DNA of 64,000 nucleotides from CAVPXC01 sp963709505 (GCA_963709505.1 CAVPXC010000007.1:67416-131415); one strand, 5' to 3'. Shown: positions 1 through 9,548, numbered from the stretch's first letter. The notes: generated by a model from the sequence alone, not told the origin. A program made the numbers and translations.

Positions 1-31
1 GGCATCCTTTCACGCGCGTTGACTGAAGTCT

Positions 32-68
32 GCGATTGAGACCTTTCTCGGAAGAAAGGTCCAATCGC
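32..68. repeat. Intergenic hairpin, CTCGGAAGA-loop family
   Basis: An inverted repeat reads GATTGAGACCTTTC, loop TCGGAA, GAAAGGTCCAATC. It belongs to a set of intergenic palindromes in this window that share the CTCGGAAGA core but differ in stem sequence (other copies near 35579-35662, 45798-45879 and 47495-47526). Nothing else was recognised in positions 1-264. Confidence 0.7.
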
Positions 69-264
69 GTCAAACGCGACGCTGAAAAAACATGGCGCCC
101 GTCAGTTGCATGCGCCTGAGGTCATTCTAGCACACAAGCAACAAAATCGGAAACCAACTGATCGGTTTTTCCGCTTGATTGCTACCTGGAGTACAATGAA
201 GGGGTGATTTATCAACCGGCGGGTCATGCGGCCCGCCGGTAGCGCGAGAAGAGGACGTAACCCG

Positions 265-1497
265 ATGATAGCATCCACCAGTCCGATTACCTGGTCGCGC
301 GCCGCCAGTGCCGACCTGACACATGGACTTCTGACCCCGTTCACCTGGTCGATTCTAAGCCGATCGGCCGAGCGGGCCGTCCGTGCACATTACCATGCCC
401 TGGGCTACGACTTGCCCACGGATACTCAAATCTGGCGTCGACACGCCGGACGAGCGTATGTCAACATGACTGCGCTGACTGCGGCCGACCAAGCCTTCTC
501 CTCCGCCGACGTCTCTGCGTCGGTGAGTCAAAGGCTCCTTGGCCGCGGGGGTGATCGCCGTCAGGCCACGGTGCTGAACCAACAGATCGAGGCCGCGCCG
601 GCCACTTTCGATGCAATCCAGCGCTGGTGCGACCGCGTGCAAGGCATGCAGTGGCGCCAAGCCACCATCCTGCAGATCATGGAAGAGATCGAACCGAAGG
701 CCGAGGCGGTGCTCACGGTTCGGGACACCTTAACCACCGGCCTGGGCGCAGACCGCCGCCAGATCACCCGCTGGGTTGCGGAATGGCTGCCGGGCTCGTC
801 CGACACACTGTTCGATGCCCTGTTTGCCGGGCTGGACGGCCGCGAAGGCTGGGCGCGCTACCGTTTCGACCTACGCCGCCTGGTCGAGGCGGCCCGGCAG
901 GAGCCGGCCGCCCTGGCCGCCATGCAGGCCAGCGCAGATCAATCTCCCACAGAGGAAGGCGCCTTCCGCCGCGCCTACGAGTCCTTCCTGGCGGCCTACG
1001 GCCGATGGGGCGAGCAACCTCTGGAGGCGGCTAGCCCACGCTGGAGCGAAGCGCCTAGCAGCTTGCTGGAACGCGTGCGCCGGACGCTAGACAAAGAGGT
1101 CGAGCCGCCGCTGCTCGACCCGGACCTTGCTCGCCAACGCCGCACCGAAGCCGGCACCCAGGTGGCCAAGCAGGCGGGTCTGCTGCACCGTCGACAATTC
1201 GAGCCGGTTTTTAGCCAGCTCCAGCGCACTGTGGATCTGTTGCCGGCCAGCCGTGACGCGTTGGTGACGGTGATCGCCGTGGCGCGCATCTGGGCGTTGG
1301 GCGCAGCGCAGGAAACGGTGGCCGATGGCCGGCTGGGCGCCGTGGAAGATGTATTCTTGCTTGAGCTGGAAGAGCTCAAGCAGGTGATGACTGGCGAGTG
1401 GAGCAGCGCGGATCAGGTGCGCCCCATCGTCGAGGAACGGCGGGCTCAGCAAGTCGCCTGGGCAGCCACAGAGCCGCCGGAAGTGATCGAGGATTAA
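265..1497 (+). CDS. PEP-utilising-enzyme-like protein, central region only
   Basis: A 410-residue soluble protein of uncertain function. The N-terminus (ITWSRAASADLTHGLLTPFTW) resembles the start of the central region of PEP synthase/rifampin-phosphotransferase-type enzymes. The C-terminus (a helix followed by LGAVEDVFLLELEEL and VEERRAQQ) resembles the segment that precedes the phosphohistidine domain in that family. The ATP-grasp domain and the catalytic-His swivelling domain are both absent, and neither is encoded next to it, so phosphotransfer activity is not expected from this polypeptide alone. The start at 265 is preferred over 226 because AGAGGA lies upstream at a usable distance. It may be a domain remnant or a subunit. 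The family assignment rests on motif recall only. Confidence 0.5.
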   Translation: MIASTSPITWSRAASADLTHGLLTPFTWSILSRSAERAVRAHYHALGYDLPTDTQIWRRHAGRAYVNMTALTAADQAFSSADVSASVSQRLLGRGGDRRQATVLNQQIEAAPATFDAIQRWCDRVQGMQWRQATILQIMEEIEPKAEAVLTVRDTLTTGLGADRRQITRWVAEWLPGSSDTLFDALFAGLDGREGWARYRFDLRRLVEAARQEPAALAAMQASADQSPTEEGAFRRAYESFLAAYGRWGEQPLEAASPRWSEAPSSLLERVRRTLDKEVEPPLLDPDLARQRRTEAGTQVAKQAGLLHRRQFEPVFSQLQRTVDLLPASRDALVTVIAVARIWALGAAQETVADGRLGAVEDVFLLELEELKQVMTGEWSSADQVRPIVEERRAQQVAWAATEPPEVIED

Positions 1498-1585
1498 GGA
1501 GCAACCGTTCACCCTTCATTCCCATCTTCGCAGGAGTTGACAGGTGAACAGTTGTAAGTAAAATTTTTGCCTTCAGGAGGATTTA

Positions 1586-2131
1586 ATGCGACTAATTCCG
1601 CGCAAGATGTATCTGACGCGTGGCCTGGGCGTGCACAAGGAGAAGCTGACCAGCTTCGAAATGGCCCTGCGTGAAGCAGGCATTGCCAAATTCAACCTCG
1701 TGCGCGTGTCGTCGATCTTTCCACCCCACTGCCAGATCGTGGACAGGGAAGAAGGGCTGCAATTGCTGCAGCCTGGCGAGATCGTCTTCGCCGTCGTGGC
1801 GGAGATGTCCAGCAACGAGCCAGGGCGGCGCATCGCCGCGTCGATCGGCGTAGCGCGGCCCACCGACTGGAACCACTACGGCTATCTGTCGGAGCATCAC
1901 GCCTATGGCATGACCGAGCAGGAGGCCGGCGACTACGCCGAAGACCTGGCGGCCACCATGCTGGCTACGACGCTGGACATCCCCTTCGACGCCGACAACG
2001 ACTACAACGCCCGCAAAGAACAATACATGATGGGCGGCGAGATGGTGGACACGACCAGCATCACGATGGCCGCAACCGCAGCGGTCGGCGGCGTGTGGAC
2101 GACGGTGCTCTCGGTGGCGGTGTTGATCTGA
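1586..2131 (+). CDS. pdaD: Pyruvoyl-dependent arginine decarboxylase
   Basis: Converts arginine to agmatine and CO2, the first step of the agmatine route to putrescine. The 181-residue proenzyme carries the self-cleavage site VSSIFPPHC: cleavage between Ser42 and Ser43 would create the pyruvoyl cofactor on the alpha chain. Length and the surrounding RVSSIFPP match the PvlArgDC family, which is common in archaea and found in some bacteria. AGGAGG stands seven bases before the ATG. Agmatinase and a deoxyhypusine-synthase homologue follow on the same strand, which together make a polyamine cluster. A hairpin repeat lies directly after the stop codon. Confidence 0.93.
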   Translation: MRLIPRKMYLTRGLGVHKEKLTSFEMALREAGIAKFNLVRVSSIFPPHCQIVDREEGLQLLQPGEIVFAVVAEMSSNEPGRRIAASIGVARPTDWNHYGYLSEHHAYGMTEQEAGDYAEDLAATMLATTLDIPFDADNDYNARKEQYMMGGEMVDTTSITMAATAAVGGVWTTVLSVAVLI

Positions 2132-2217
2132 GTGTTCTGTTAGGTTGAAAGTTGAGAGTGTCATCCTTCGCCGAGCCTTAGGATGACACTCTCAACTTCA
2201 AGTTTGACAAAGTACTG
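2130..2217. repeat. Palindromic intergenic repeat, family A copy 1
   Basis: About 88 bp, nearly self-complementary. The inner arms read GAGTGTCATCCTTCGCC and GGATGACACTC, and the outer arm begins AGTGTTCTGTTAGGTTGAAA. Further copies lie at 4261-4349, 28235-28323 and 54038-54183, always between genes. It could form a long hairpin in RNA or act as a REP-like element. Confidence 0.85.
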
Positions 2218-2246
2218 AGGCAGGTAGATTGGTGGATTGGTGACTC

Positions 2247-3131
2247 ATGATTCCAGACAACTTCCTTGGCCTTTCCGACGAACATAGCAGCTTCGAGCGG
2301 GCTGGCGTGTTGGTGTTGCCTATCCCGCTGGAGGCTACGGTGAGCTATGGCGGCGGAACGGCCCACGGGCCGAGGGCGATCCTTACCGCCTCGCAGCAGC
2401 TCGAGCTCTACGATCGCGAGGTGGATGACGAGCCGGCGTTGGTTTACGGTGTGCATACGTTGCCGCCGGTCGAGCTGCCCGACGACGTCGCGGCGGCGGT
2501 CGAGACGATTGCGACGACCGTCGCCGCCGCCGCGCGCACGGGAAAGCTGGTGGTCGGCCTGGGCGGCGAGCATACCGTGAGTGTGGGCTTTGGCCGGGGC
2601 TTGCTTGATGCGCTGGGCGGTCCGCTGACCGTGGTGCAGATCGACGCGCACAGCGATCTGCGCGACGAGTACGAAGGCAGCCCCTTCAGCCACGCGTGCG
2701 TTGCCCGCCGGCTGTTCGAGCAACCAGGGATCGAGCAAGTACTGCAGCTCGGGATTCGCTCCGTGTGCCCCGAAGAAGTGCAGTTTACCCGTGACAACCC
2801 GGAGCGTTTACGGGTGTGGTATGCCGAGGATGTACACGGCGGCGAGTGGCGCAGCGACTTCGTGGCCCGCGTGCAGGGCCGCCGCGTCTATCTCACCCTC
2901 GACGTGGACGGGCTGGACCCGTCTGTGGTCCCGGCCACCGGCACGCCGGAGCCGGACGGGCTCACCTGGGCCGAAACGCTAGATATCCTGCGCACGCTGA
3001 CGCAGCACGCTCAAGTTGTGGGCCTGGACTGTGTAGAACTGGCCCCGGTGGCCGGGCTGCACGCAGCCGACTTCGCCGTGGCGAAGCTGGTGTATAAGGC
3101 GATGACGTACGCTTTGTGGCGTTCGGTGTAG
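2247..3131 (+). CDS. speB: Agmatinase (ureohydrolase)
   Basis: Hydrolyses agmatine to putrescine and urea in the cytoplasm, using a binuclear manganese centre. The 294-residue protein has the full ureohydrolase ligand set: GGEH (His109), DAHSD (Asp133, His135, Asp137) and DVDGLDP (Asp219, Asp221). It follows the arginine decarboxylase and precedes a deoxyhypusine-synthase homologue, so the three probably form one arginine-to-polyamine pathway. A palindromic repeat separates it from the decarboxylase, which could allow partial termination or mRNA processing. Family certainty is high. Agmatine rather than another guanidino substrate is inferred from the neighbouring decarboxylase. Confidence 0.93.
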   Translation: MIPDNFLGLSDEHSSFERAGVLVLPIPLEATVSYGGGTAHGPRAILTASQQLELYDREVDDEPALVYGVHTLPPVELPDDVAAAVETIATTVAAAARTGKLVVGLGGEHTVSVGFGRGLLDALGGPLTVVQIDAHSDLRDEYEGSPFSHACVARRLFEQPGIEQVLQLGIRSVCPEEVQFTRDNPERLRVWYAEDVHGGEWRSDFVARVQGRRVYLTLDVDGLDPSVVPATGTPEPDGLTWAETLDILRTLTQHAQVVGLDCVELAPVAGLHAADFAVAKLVYKAMTYALWRSV

Positions 3132-3139
3132 AAGGGACG

Positions 3140-3226
3140 AGTGTCAAGTGTCAAGTGTCGAGTGTCAAGTTTTCCGACACCCGACACTTGACACTTGACA
3201 CCTGACACTTGACACCTGACACTTCC
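3140..3226. repeat. GTGTCAAGTGTC tandem/inverted repeat
   Basis: Runs of the heptamer-like words AGTGTCA and GTGTCGA are followed by their complements TTGACAC and CTGACAC, giving a long imperfect hairpin. Related blocks lie at 9549-9640, 11961-11993, 13388-13490 and 57718-57780. The units lack the constant-length spacers of a CRISPR array. Confidence 0.8.
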
Positions 3227-3282
3227 GCTACTTTCTGAGGCGAAAACGAAATATCAACTTTGTATTTACAGGAGAAGACATC

Positions 3283-4262
3283 ATGGAACATACCGCGAGC
3301 GTCAAAGCATTCATCAAGCATCACTATCGTCACTTCAACTCGGCGGCGCTGGTCGACGCGGCTGAGGGCTATGTTACCTTCGTCGACGGCGGGGGCAAGA
3401 TGCTGCTGGCTATGGCTGGTGCGATGAGCACGGCCGAATTGGGGCTGTCACTGGCCGAGATGATTCGACAGGACAAGATCCACGCCATCAGTTGCACAGG
3501 CGCTAACCTGGAGGAGGATATCTACAACCTGGTGGCGCACGATCACTACGTGCGCATCCCCAACTACCGCGACCTGACGCCGGAGGACGAGCACGGCCTG
3601 CTCTTGCGCCATCTCAATCGCGTGACCGACACGTGCATCCCGGAGGAGGAGGCGATCCGCCGCATCGAGGATGCGATCCTGGATGAATGGACCGCGGCCG
3701 ATGCAGCCGGCGAGCGCTATTTCCCCCACGAGTTTCTCTATCGCATTCTACGCAGCGGCCGGTTGAAGGAATCCTATCAGATTGACCCCAAGGACAGCTG
3801 GATGGTGGCTGCGGCTGAAAAAATCTCCCCATCTTCGTGCCGGGTTGGGAGGACTCGACATCGGGCAACATCTACGCGTCACACTGCATGCGCGGCACGA
3901 TCAAGAACGTCCACACGGTGCGCGGCGGCATCGAGTCGATGATGGCATTGGCACAGTGGTACAGCCAGACCTGCGTGAGCGCGCCGATCGGTTTCTTCCA
4001 GATCGGCGGCGGCATCGCCGGCGACTTCCCAATCTGCGTCGTGCCGATGCTGCGCCAGGACATGGAACGCGACGACATCCCGCTGTGGGCCTATTTCTGC
4101 CAGATCAGCGATTCGACCACCAGCTACGGCTCTTACTCCGGCGCAGTGCCCAACGAGAAGATCACGTGGGAGAAGCTGGACATCACAACCCCGCGGTTCC
4201 TGATCGAATCAGATGCGACGATCGTTGCGCCGCTGATCTTTGCATACGTGCTGGCCAGCTGA
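3283..4262 (+). CDS. Deoxyhypusine-synthase family polyamine enzyme, frameshifted
   Basis: Member of the deoxyhypusine synthase fold, whose bacterial homologues are generally linked to homospermidine/spermidine-type polyamine synthesis rather than eIF5A modification. The N-terminal part (to about 3818) and the C-terminal part (from about 3820) are in different frames. Adding one A to the A6 run at 3818-3823 restores a continuous protein of about 326 residues through FVPGWEDSTSGNIY. The active-site lysine region SGAVPNEKITWEKLD (Lys near base 4173) is intact, as is GGGIAGDFPI. AGGAGA precedes the ATG. It closes the arginine decarboxylase-agmatinase cluster, so putrescine is a plausible substrate. 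The frameshift is probably a homopolymer error. Confidence 0.85.
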
Positions 4263-4349
4263 GTGCTCTGTTTGGTTGAAATTTGTGAGTGTCATCCTTC
4301 GCCGAGCCTCAGGATGACACTCACACTTTCTAACCTAACAGAGCACTGA
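4261..4349. repeat. Palindromic intergenic repeat, family A copy 2
   Basis: Closely similar to the copy at 2130-2217. The outer arms are AGTGCTCTGTTTGGTTGAA and TAACCTAACAGAGCACT, and the inner arms are GAGTGTCATCCTTCGCC and AGGATGACACTC. It lies between the convergent ends of the polyamine gene (plus) and the acyltransferase gene (minus), so it could act as a two-way transcript end. Confidence 0.88.
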
Positions 4350-4354
4350 GAGTA

Positions 4355-6059
4355 TCAGGCCTTTGCCTGATCGATCCAGCTCTGGTAGTCCGGCCGGCGC
4401 CAGTCGGGGGCCTGGACGATCTCGGCGAGCTGCTCCGGCGTACACGCGGCCAGGGCTGCGCGGGTGTCGATGCCGCCAGCTTGTAGCCTGGCGGCAAAAG
4501 CCGGGCCAATGCCCTTGAGTTGGGTCAGGTCGTCGTTGCCTGGTGATGCGGCCGGCGCTGCTTCGGCCGTTAACGCGGGCTTAGGCTCAAAAATGGACTC
4601 GAACTCAAGATCGATCTCGATCTCGGACTCGACGGCTGCAGCCGGCTCAATCGGAGCCGGCTGCTCTTCAGCCACCTGCTGCGTCATCGCATGGAGTTCA
4701 GCCAGCTCGTCGTGGAAGAACTGGATGATCGCATCGGGATCGGGCACCAGGCTGACGTCGGTGACCAGGCCCAGCCAGACCTTGTCATTGTAGCTAAAAA
4801 TGCTCACGCCCATTCCCAGCCTGCCAGACTGGGGCACCCAGAACATAGCTCTCACGAATGGGTACGCCGGCAAAATAGATCTGGTGCCGGGGGCCGGGCA
4901 CGTTGGTCATGACCGCAGTGGCCTTGGCGCCGAAGATGTTGACGACGATGTCCTCGATCTGGGTAGGCGCCATGCCGATGGCGTTGAGGATGCCAAAAGC
5001 CACCACGGCCTCCCGCGAGTCCTTCAGGCCATCCATGCGCCGCTTCAGCTCGAACAGCCGGCCCAGGGGATCGCCGATGCCTAGCGGCAGCGAGAGGAAG
5101 ACCAGGCCGAACTTGTTGCCCAGCTCGATCTTGCTTTCTTCTTGGCGCAGGTTAACGGGGATAACGCCGCGAATGTTGAGCCCATCGACGGCTTGGCCGC
5201 GCCCCTCGGCATAGCGCCGCAGCGCGCCGGCGACCGCCGAGAGCAGGACGTCGTTCAATGTGGAACCGGTGGCCTTGCCGATGGCCTTGATCAGGGAAAG
5301 GGGGATAGGTTCCGACCAGACCGCCCGTTTGGGGACCTGCAAGGGGCCTTTGTAGACTGTCTTAGGATCCGGCGGCAAGAGCAGCAGCCGGCCCAGGGCC
5401 ATGGTCGTTTCCGTGCCTAAGCGGGCCAGGTCCATGGCATGGCTGGGATGAGCCAACATGTCCACGCTGCCGCCGACGAGGGAGCCGGTGATGCGCCGGG
5501 TGGCGCCGACCGCGGCCGAGGCCGGCCGCATGATCACCCGCAGCGGGTTGCGGCTGCGTTTGATCTCCTCCTCTTCCTCCAGCGGCGACGTCCAAGGCGC
5601 ATCGGGGGCGGCGTCGGTCATGGAGAAAAGCACGCGCATCATGGCAATCCCGTCGCCGATGCAATGGTGCAGGCGGCAGATCAGCGCGCTGCCGTTGCCG
5701 TAGCCCTCGACCAGGTGATATTGCCAGAGCGGCTTCGAGAAGTCCAGCGGCGTGCTCATCAGGTCGCTCACCAACGCCTGCAGGCTGGCTGAGTCGCCCG
5801 GCGCGGGCAGGGCAATGCGATGCAGATGGTTGGTGATGTCGAAGTGGGGATCGGCCTCCCAGCGCGGCGAGCCAAAGCGTCCCTCGACGACCTTCTGGCG
5901 GAAGCGGTCGAAGATCAGCAGACGCTGCTCCAGCATGATCTTCATGCGCTCGAAATCCACCCGCTCGTCGAAGACGAAGATGCCGGTGATCATCATCAAA
6001 TTGTTCGGTATTTCCATGTGCAGCCAGGCCGCATCGACGTTGGTCAAGTCCTCAGACAT
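4355..6059 (-). CDS. WS/DGAT-type acyltransferase with C-terminal HhH module, frameshifted
   Basis: Wax ester synthase/acyl-CoA:diacylglycerol acyltransferase family, which joins an acyl group from acyl-CoA to an alcohol or diglyceride to make storage lipid. The catalytic motif HHCIGDG is present (His131, His132, Asp136), as are NVPGP and the PLW segment. The frame breaks near 4845, within the codons before MFWVPQSGRLGMG; the rest runs on to 4355. After an acidic linker the C-terminus is a helix-hairpin-helix-like module (LTQLKGIGPAFAARLQAGGI followed by WRRPDYQSWIDQA). The start at 6059 (MSEDLTNVD) has GGAGG upstream. Full length is about 568 residues, longer than ordinary WS/DGATs because of the module. 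Confidence 0.85.
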
Positions 6060-6104
6060 ATCGTCCTCCGAAAAAGAACTGCGGGAATATGGTCGATCTG
6101 TGTA

Positions 6105-6113
6105 AGTATACCA
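6105..6113 (-). promoter_or_regulatory. Extended -10 promoter of acyltransferase gene 1
   Basis: Read on the minus strand, TGGTATACT is an extended -10 (TG-N-TATACT) about 45 bases before the ATG at 6059. No convincing -35 box stands at 17 bases. The paralogue upstream has the corresponding TGGTACACT at 8206-8214, with the shared context TGTGGTAYACT. Confidence 0.45.
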
Positions 6114-6178
6114 CAAGTAATGACTACGGATGCAACGTGTTCATAGATTATCCGGGGCAAATCGGCGATTTGCTCTAC

Positions 6179-6214
6179 AAAAAAACTGGCCAGCCCTAAT
6201 CTTGGGCTGGCCAG
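6179..6214 (-). terminator. Rho-independent terminator after acyltransferase gene 2
   Basis: On the minus strand CTGGCCAGCCC, loop AAGATTA, GGGCTGGCCAG is followed directly by seven T residues. This is a strong intrinsic terminator placed about 40 bases after the stop codon at 6256. It shows that the two acyltransferase genes are separate transcription units. Confidence 0.9.
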
Positions 6215-6255
6215 CGGCTGGTTTGGGGGAGGAGCGAGAATCTAGGAATCAAGGC

Positions 6256-8035
6256 TCAAGCGCGCTCTGGCAGCGACTTGGCCTGGTCGATCCAGAGCTG
6301 AAAGTCGGGCCGGCGCCATTCTGGCACGTCGATGGCCGCAGCCAACCCGTCGGGCGTGCTCGCCGCCAGGCCGGCGTACGTGACGATTCCTGCGGCGCGC
6401 AGCTGAGCGGCGTAGCCAGGGCCGATACCGACAATGAGGGTCAAGTCGTCCTCGCCGAAGGACGCCGCCCCGTCTCCCGTGCCATTTGTGGACGCGGCCT
6501 CAGCCGCTGCCATCACATCCAGCGCTGATATGCCCAGGATCTTCTGCCGCGCTGTCTGCCTCGGCCTTCATCTGCAACTCAACCTCCGCCAGCGGGATAT
6601 TGAACTTCAACGCGGTTTCCATGAGCCGCTGCCGCATCTCGGTTTTGAGCGCAACCAGCTCGGCCTCGAAGCCGGCGACGATGACCTCGGGATCGGGCAC
6701 CAGACTGGTGTCGGTTGCCACGCCGATCATCACCTGGTTGTTGTAGCTGAGAATGCTGATCCCCATGCCCAGCCGGCCCGACTGCGGCACCCAGAACATC
6801 ATCTGACCGATCGGTGCGCCGGCCATGTAGAGCGGATCACGCGGGCCGGGCACGTTGGTCATGACCAGGGTGCCCTTCTTGCCGAAGATCTCGACCACCA
6901 CATCCTCCAGCCGATTGGGCATCATGCCGATCAACGCCAGGATGCCAAAGGCCACGATCGGCTCAGACGTATCCTTGAGGTCGTCCATGCGCCGTTTCAG
7001 TTCACGCAGACGCTCAACCGGATCCTCGATGCCGATGGGCAAAGAAAGAAAGACCAGGCCGAACTTGTTGCCTAGCTCGAACTTCGCCAGGTTTTTCCGC
7101 AGGTTGACCGGGATGACGGCACGGAAATTGAGGTCGTCAACAGGCGCGCCACGGCTGAGCAGGTAGCGACGCATGGCGCCGGCCGCAGCCGACATCAGCA
7201 CGTCGTTGGCCGTGCCGCCGATCGCCCGCCCGATGAGCTTGACATCGTCCAATGAGATCGGCTCCGACCAGGCCGCCTTCTTGGGCACCTTGAGCTTGCC
7301 CTTGTAGACAGTTTTGGGATCAGGCGCCATCAGCAGCAGGCGGCCGGTGGTCAAGGCCACGTCAGTGCCCTTGCGAGCCATCACCACTAATTGCTCGGGA
7401 TCGCGCGCGACGGCGAGGCTGGTCCTGGTGGCTGCGCCGACCGTTTTCTGCGTCATCTTCAACGCCGCCGTGGCGGGACGGGTGACGGGCGCCAGGGGAT
7501 TCCAACCCTTGGGCCGGGGCGGACGCGGCGCACCGTCCGTTAGCGGCGCATCGCGCCAGGTATCGGTCATCGAGAGCATGACCTGCACCAGGGCGATGCC
7601 GTCGGCGACGGCGTGATGGACACGCATCAGCAATACCGAGCGGCCCTCGTAGCCGTCGATCAGGTGAAACTGCCAAAGCGGCTTGGACAAGTCCAGTTGC
7701 GTGCTCATCAGGTCGCTGACGAGCTCCTGCAAGGTCGCATGGTCGCCGGGTGAGGGCAAGGCCCCCCGATGCACATGCGCCGAGATATCAAAGGTAGGAT
7801 CGTCTTCCCAGTAGGACCGGCCGAAGCGCGAGCGTTTGGCGACGACCCGCTGGCGAAAGCGGCGGTAGCGCTGGACAAAACGCACGTCTAGCGTGGCCTT
7901 GAGGCGTTCGAAATCGACCGGCTCGTCGAAGATGAACACGCCGGTGATCATCATCAAATTGGTGGGATCTTCCATGTGATACCACGCTACGTCGACGCTG
8001 GAAAGCGACTCGGTGCGCTTGCGACCTAAGACCAT
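6256..8035 (-). CDS. WS/DGAT-type acyltransferase with C-terminal HhH module (paralogue 2), frameshifted
   Basis: Second acyl-CoA-dependent wax ester/triglyceride synthase-type enzyme, similar along its length to the gene at 4355-6059. The active-site motif is HHAVADG (His140, His141, Asp145), with NVPGPRDPLY and MFWVPQSGRLGMG further on. The main frame ends at 6500. The C-terminal module (LTLIVGIGPGYAAQLRAAGI, then WRRPDFQLWIDQAKSL) continues in another frame to 6256. The frames join near 6510-6525, where one surplus base would explain the break, so a single protein of about 593 residues is likely. If the break is real, the module would be made separately from the overlapping ATG at 6516. 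The start at 8035 may be GTG or ATG-like. It has its own terminator and upstream region. Confidence 0.83.
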
Positions 8036-8205
8036 GATGCAACCTCCGATATCACAACGAATGAGGACAACGAATGGCGGAACGGATGGCAGAGCCCTAT
8101 GCTTTGGCCGATCCTTGCTTGCACCCCGTACGAGGCCGACCGAACCACGCCTGGACTACGCAGGGCGCAAGTATTCCAGAGAATTGCTGCAATAAATACT
8201 GTAAG

Positions 8206-8214
8206 AGTGTACCA
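8206..8214 (-). promoter_or_regulatory. Extended -10 promoter of acyltransferase gene 2
   Basis: On the minus strand TGGTACACT (TG-N-TACACT) stands about 170 bases before the start at 8035. The neighbouring paralogue has the same word in the same context (TGTGGTATACT), which supports its use. No good -35 box is visible. Confidence 0.35.
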
Positions 8215-8497
8215 CAGATCGAACCAATCAACCATTTTTTGCGAAAGCAAGGAGGCAAGTTGGAATTGTGGCGGTTGCCTGCACCGCTCTGTTGCGGTCT
8301 ATCCGTGCTAACTGATGATGTAACTGCCTTCTACGACTCCCATCCCAGGGCTTCTCAAAAACTCATCCTTGATCCTTCAGCGCTCAGGATCATTCCTGCA
8401 TCAAGAAACGGGGAGTTTCTTAGCAGTCTGCCCTGAGACCCGAAGGAATGACACCAAGCGTGATTTCTGAGAAACCTTGCCGCCATAATTAACCCTC

Positions 8498-8545
8498 TTG
8501 ACAAATGCCAACGAAAGTGATATAGTAGTTGTGATACTAACTACC
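8498..8545 (+). promoter_or_regulatory. Strong sigma-70-type promoter with dyad, upstream of TrmB regulator
   Basis: TTGACA at 8498-8503, exactly 17 bases, then TATAGT at 8521-8526. Overlapping the -10 is an imperfect dyad, AGTAGTT...AACTACC (about 8524-8545), a plausible operator for the regulator encoded downstream at 8740. The leader is about 200 bases and includes a hairpin around CGAGGACTCCTGAACTTGTTCAGG (8656-8690). The rest of 8042-8497 holds no recognisable gene. Confidence 0.75.
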
Positions 8546-8739
8546 ACTACGCATTCGAATTGATCCATTGATAAAGACATGCAGGCCCGCGCGGCTAGGA
8601 TCATCGTTGGGTTAGTTTTTCATATTGCGAACCGCATCACGGTGGATGAAAACACCTCGACAAGTCGAGGACTCCTGAACTTGTTCAGGATCCGCTCCGG
8701 TCCGCGCCTCCGTAGTCCGCGGTTCTCAGGAGATGCTGC

Positions 8740-9534
8740 ATGAACGCTGTCGAACGGCTACAGGATCTCGGCTTTTCCGAATACGAGGCAAAGGCCTACG
8801 TCGCCCTCCTGCAGACCAATCCCGCTACCGGCTATCAGGTGAGCAAGGAATCGAGCGTGCCGCGCTCGATGATCTATGAGGTGCTCAACAAGCTGATCGC
8901 GCGCGGCGCGGTGCTCAGCAGCATGGCCGAGCGCACTACCCTCTACATGCCGATGGCGCCCGACGAGCTGCTCGACGGGCTGCGCCACGAGTTCGAGGAG
9001 CAGCTTGACGCGGCCCGCCGCGCGCTGGCAACCGTCTCCGCTCCCCCGCGCATGGACTATGTCTGGAACATCGAGGGCGGCGACAATATCCTCGCCAAAG
9101 CGCGCGACATGATCGAGAACGCCGAAAACCAGGTGCATATCGGCCTGCTGCCCGAGACTCTGCCGAGCCTGCGGGTCAGCCTGGAGCGAGCCGCGCAGCG
9201 TGAAATCGAGGTCATCGTCAACACCACGGCGCCCGTCCAACTCGACGGTGCGCGGGTCGTGGTCACCCCACTGGTGCTCGACGACGTCGGCCAACTGGGC
9301 ACCCAAGGCCTGATGCTCACCACCGACAGCGCACAGGCCCTGGTCAGCCAGCGACTAGACTCGACAGACGCCAAAGCCGCCTGGACCGCCAACCCACTGA
9401 TTGCCTTCGTCATCGAACAGCACATGCGCACCGATATGGTCATTCCCCGCCTCTTCGAGCTGCTCGGCAGCCGGGCGTGGGAGGTGTTGGATGAGAAGGA
9501 TCGGGAGACGTTTGGGCCGGTGTTACGAAGATAA
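8740..9534 (+). CDS. TrmB-family transcriptional regulator
   Basis: A 264-residue DNA-binding regulator. The winged helix at residues 5-70 has the TrmB signature LGFSEYEAKAYVALL, followed by GYQVSKESSVPRSMIYEVLNKL as the recognition helices. A helical linker and a phospholipase-D-like sensor region (residues 105-200) follow, as usual for TrmB proteins that bind a sugar or other small ligand. It is transcribed from a near-consensus promoter over 200 bases upstream, and a MacB-like exporter follows on the same strand. Local control of that exporter is inferred from position. The start at 8740 has AGGAGA seven bases upstream. No ligand can be named. Confidence 0.88.
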   Translation: MNAVERLQDLGFSEYEAKAYVALLQTNPATGYQVSKESSVPRSMIYEVLNKLIARGAVLSSMAERTTLYMPMAPDELLDGLRHEFEEQLDAARRALATVSAPPRMDYVWNIEGGDNILAKARDMIENAENQVHIGLLPETLPSLRVSLERAAQREIEVIVNTTAPVQLDGARVVVTPLVLDDVGQLGTQGLMLTTDSAQALVSQRLDSTDAKAAWTANPLIAFVIEQHMRTDMVIPRLFELLGSRAWEVLDEKDRETFGPVLRR

Positions 9535-9548
9535 GAAGGTGTGATCAG

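Noticed and set aside
3140..3226. Possible CRISPR array in the GTGTCAAGTGTC block
   Set aside because: Units are 7-9 bases, variable, without unique spacers, and the second half is the inverse complement of the first; no cas gene is present.
6500..6516. Programmed frameshift or separate HhH gene at the end of acyltransferase 2
   Set aside because: Many unrelated genes here show equal slips, and the paralogue has its module fused in frame with the preceding acyltransferase segment, so an indel error is the simpler reading; not fully excluded.
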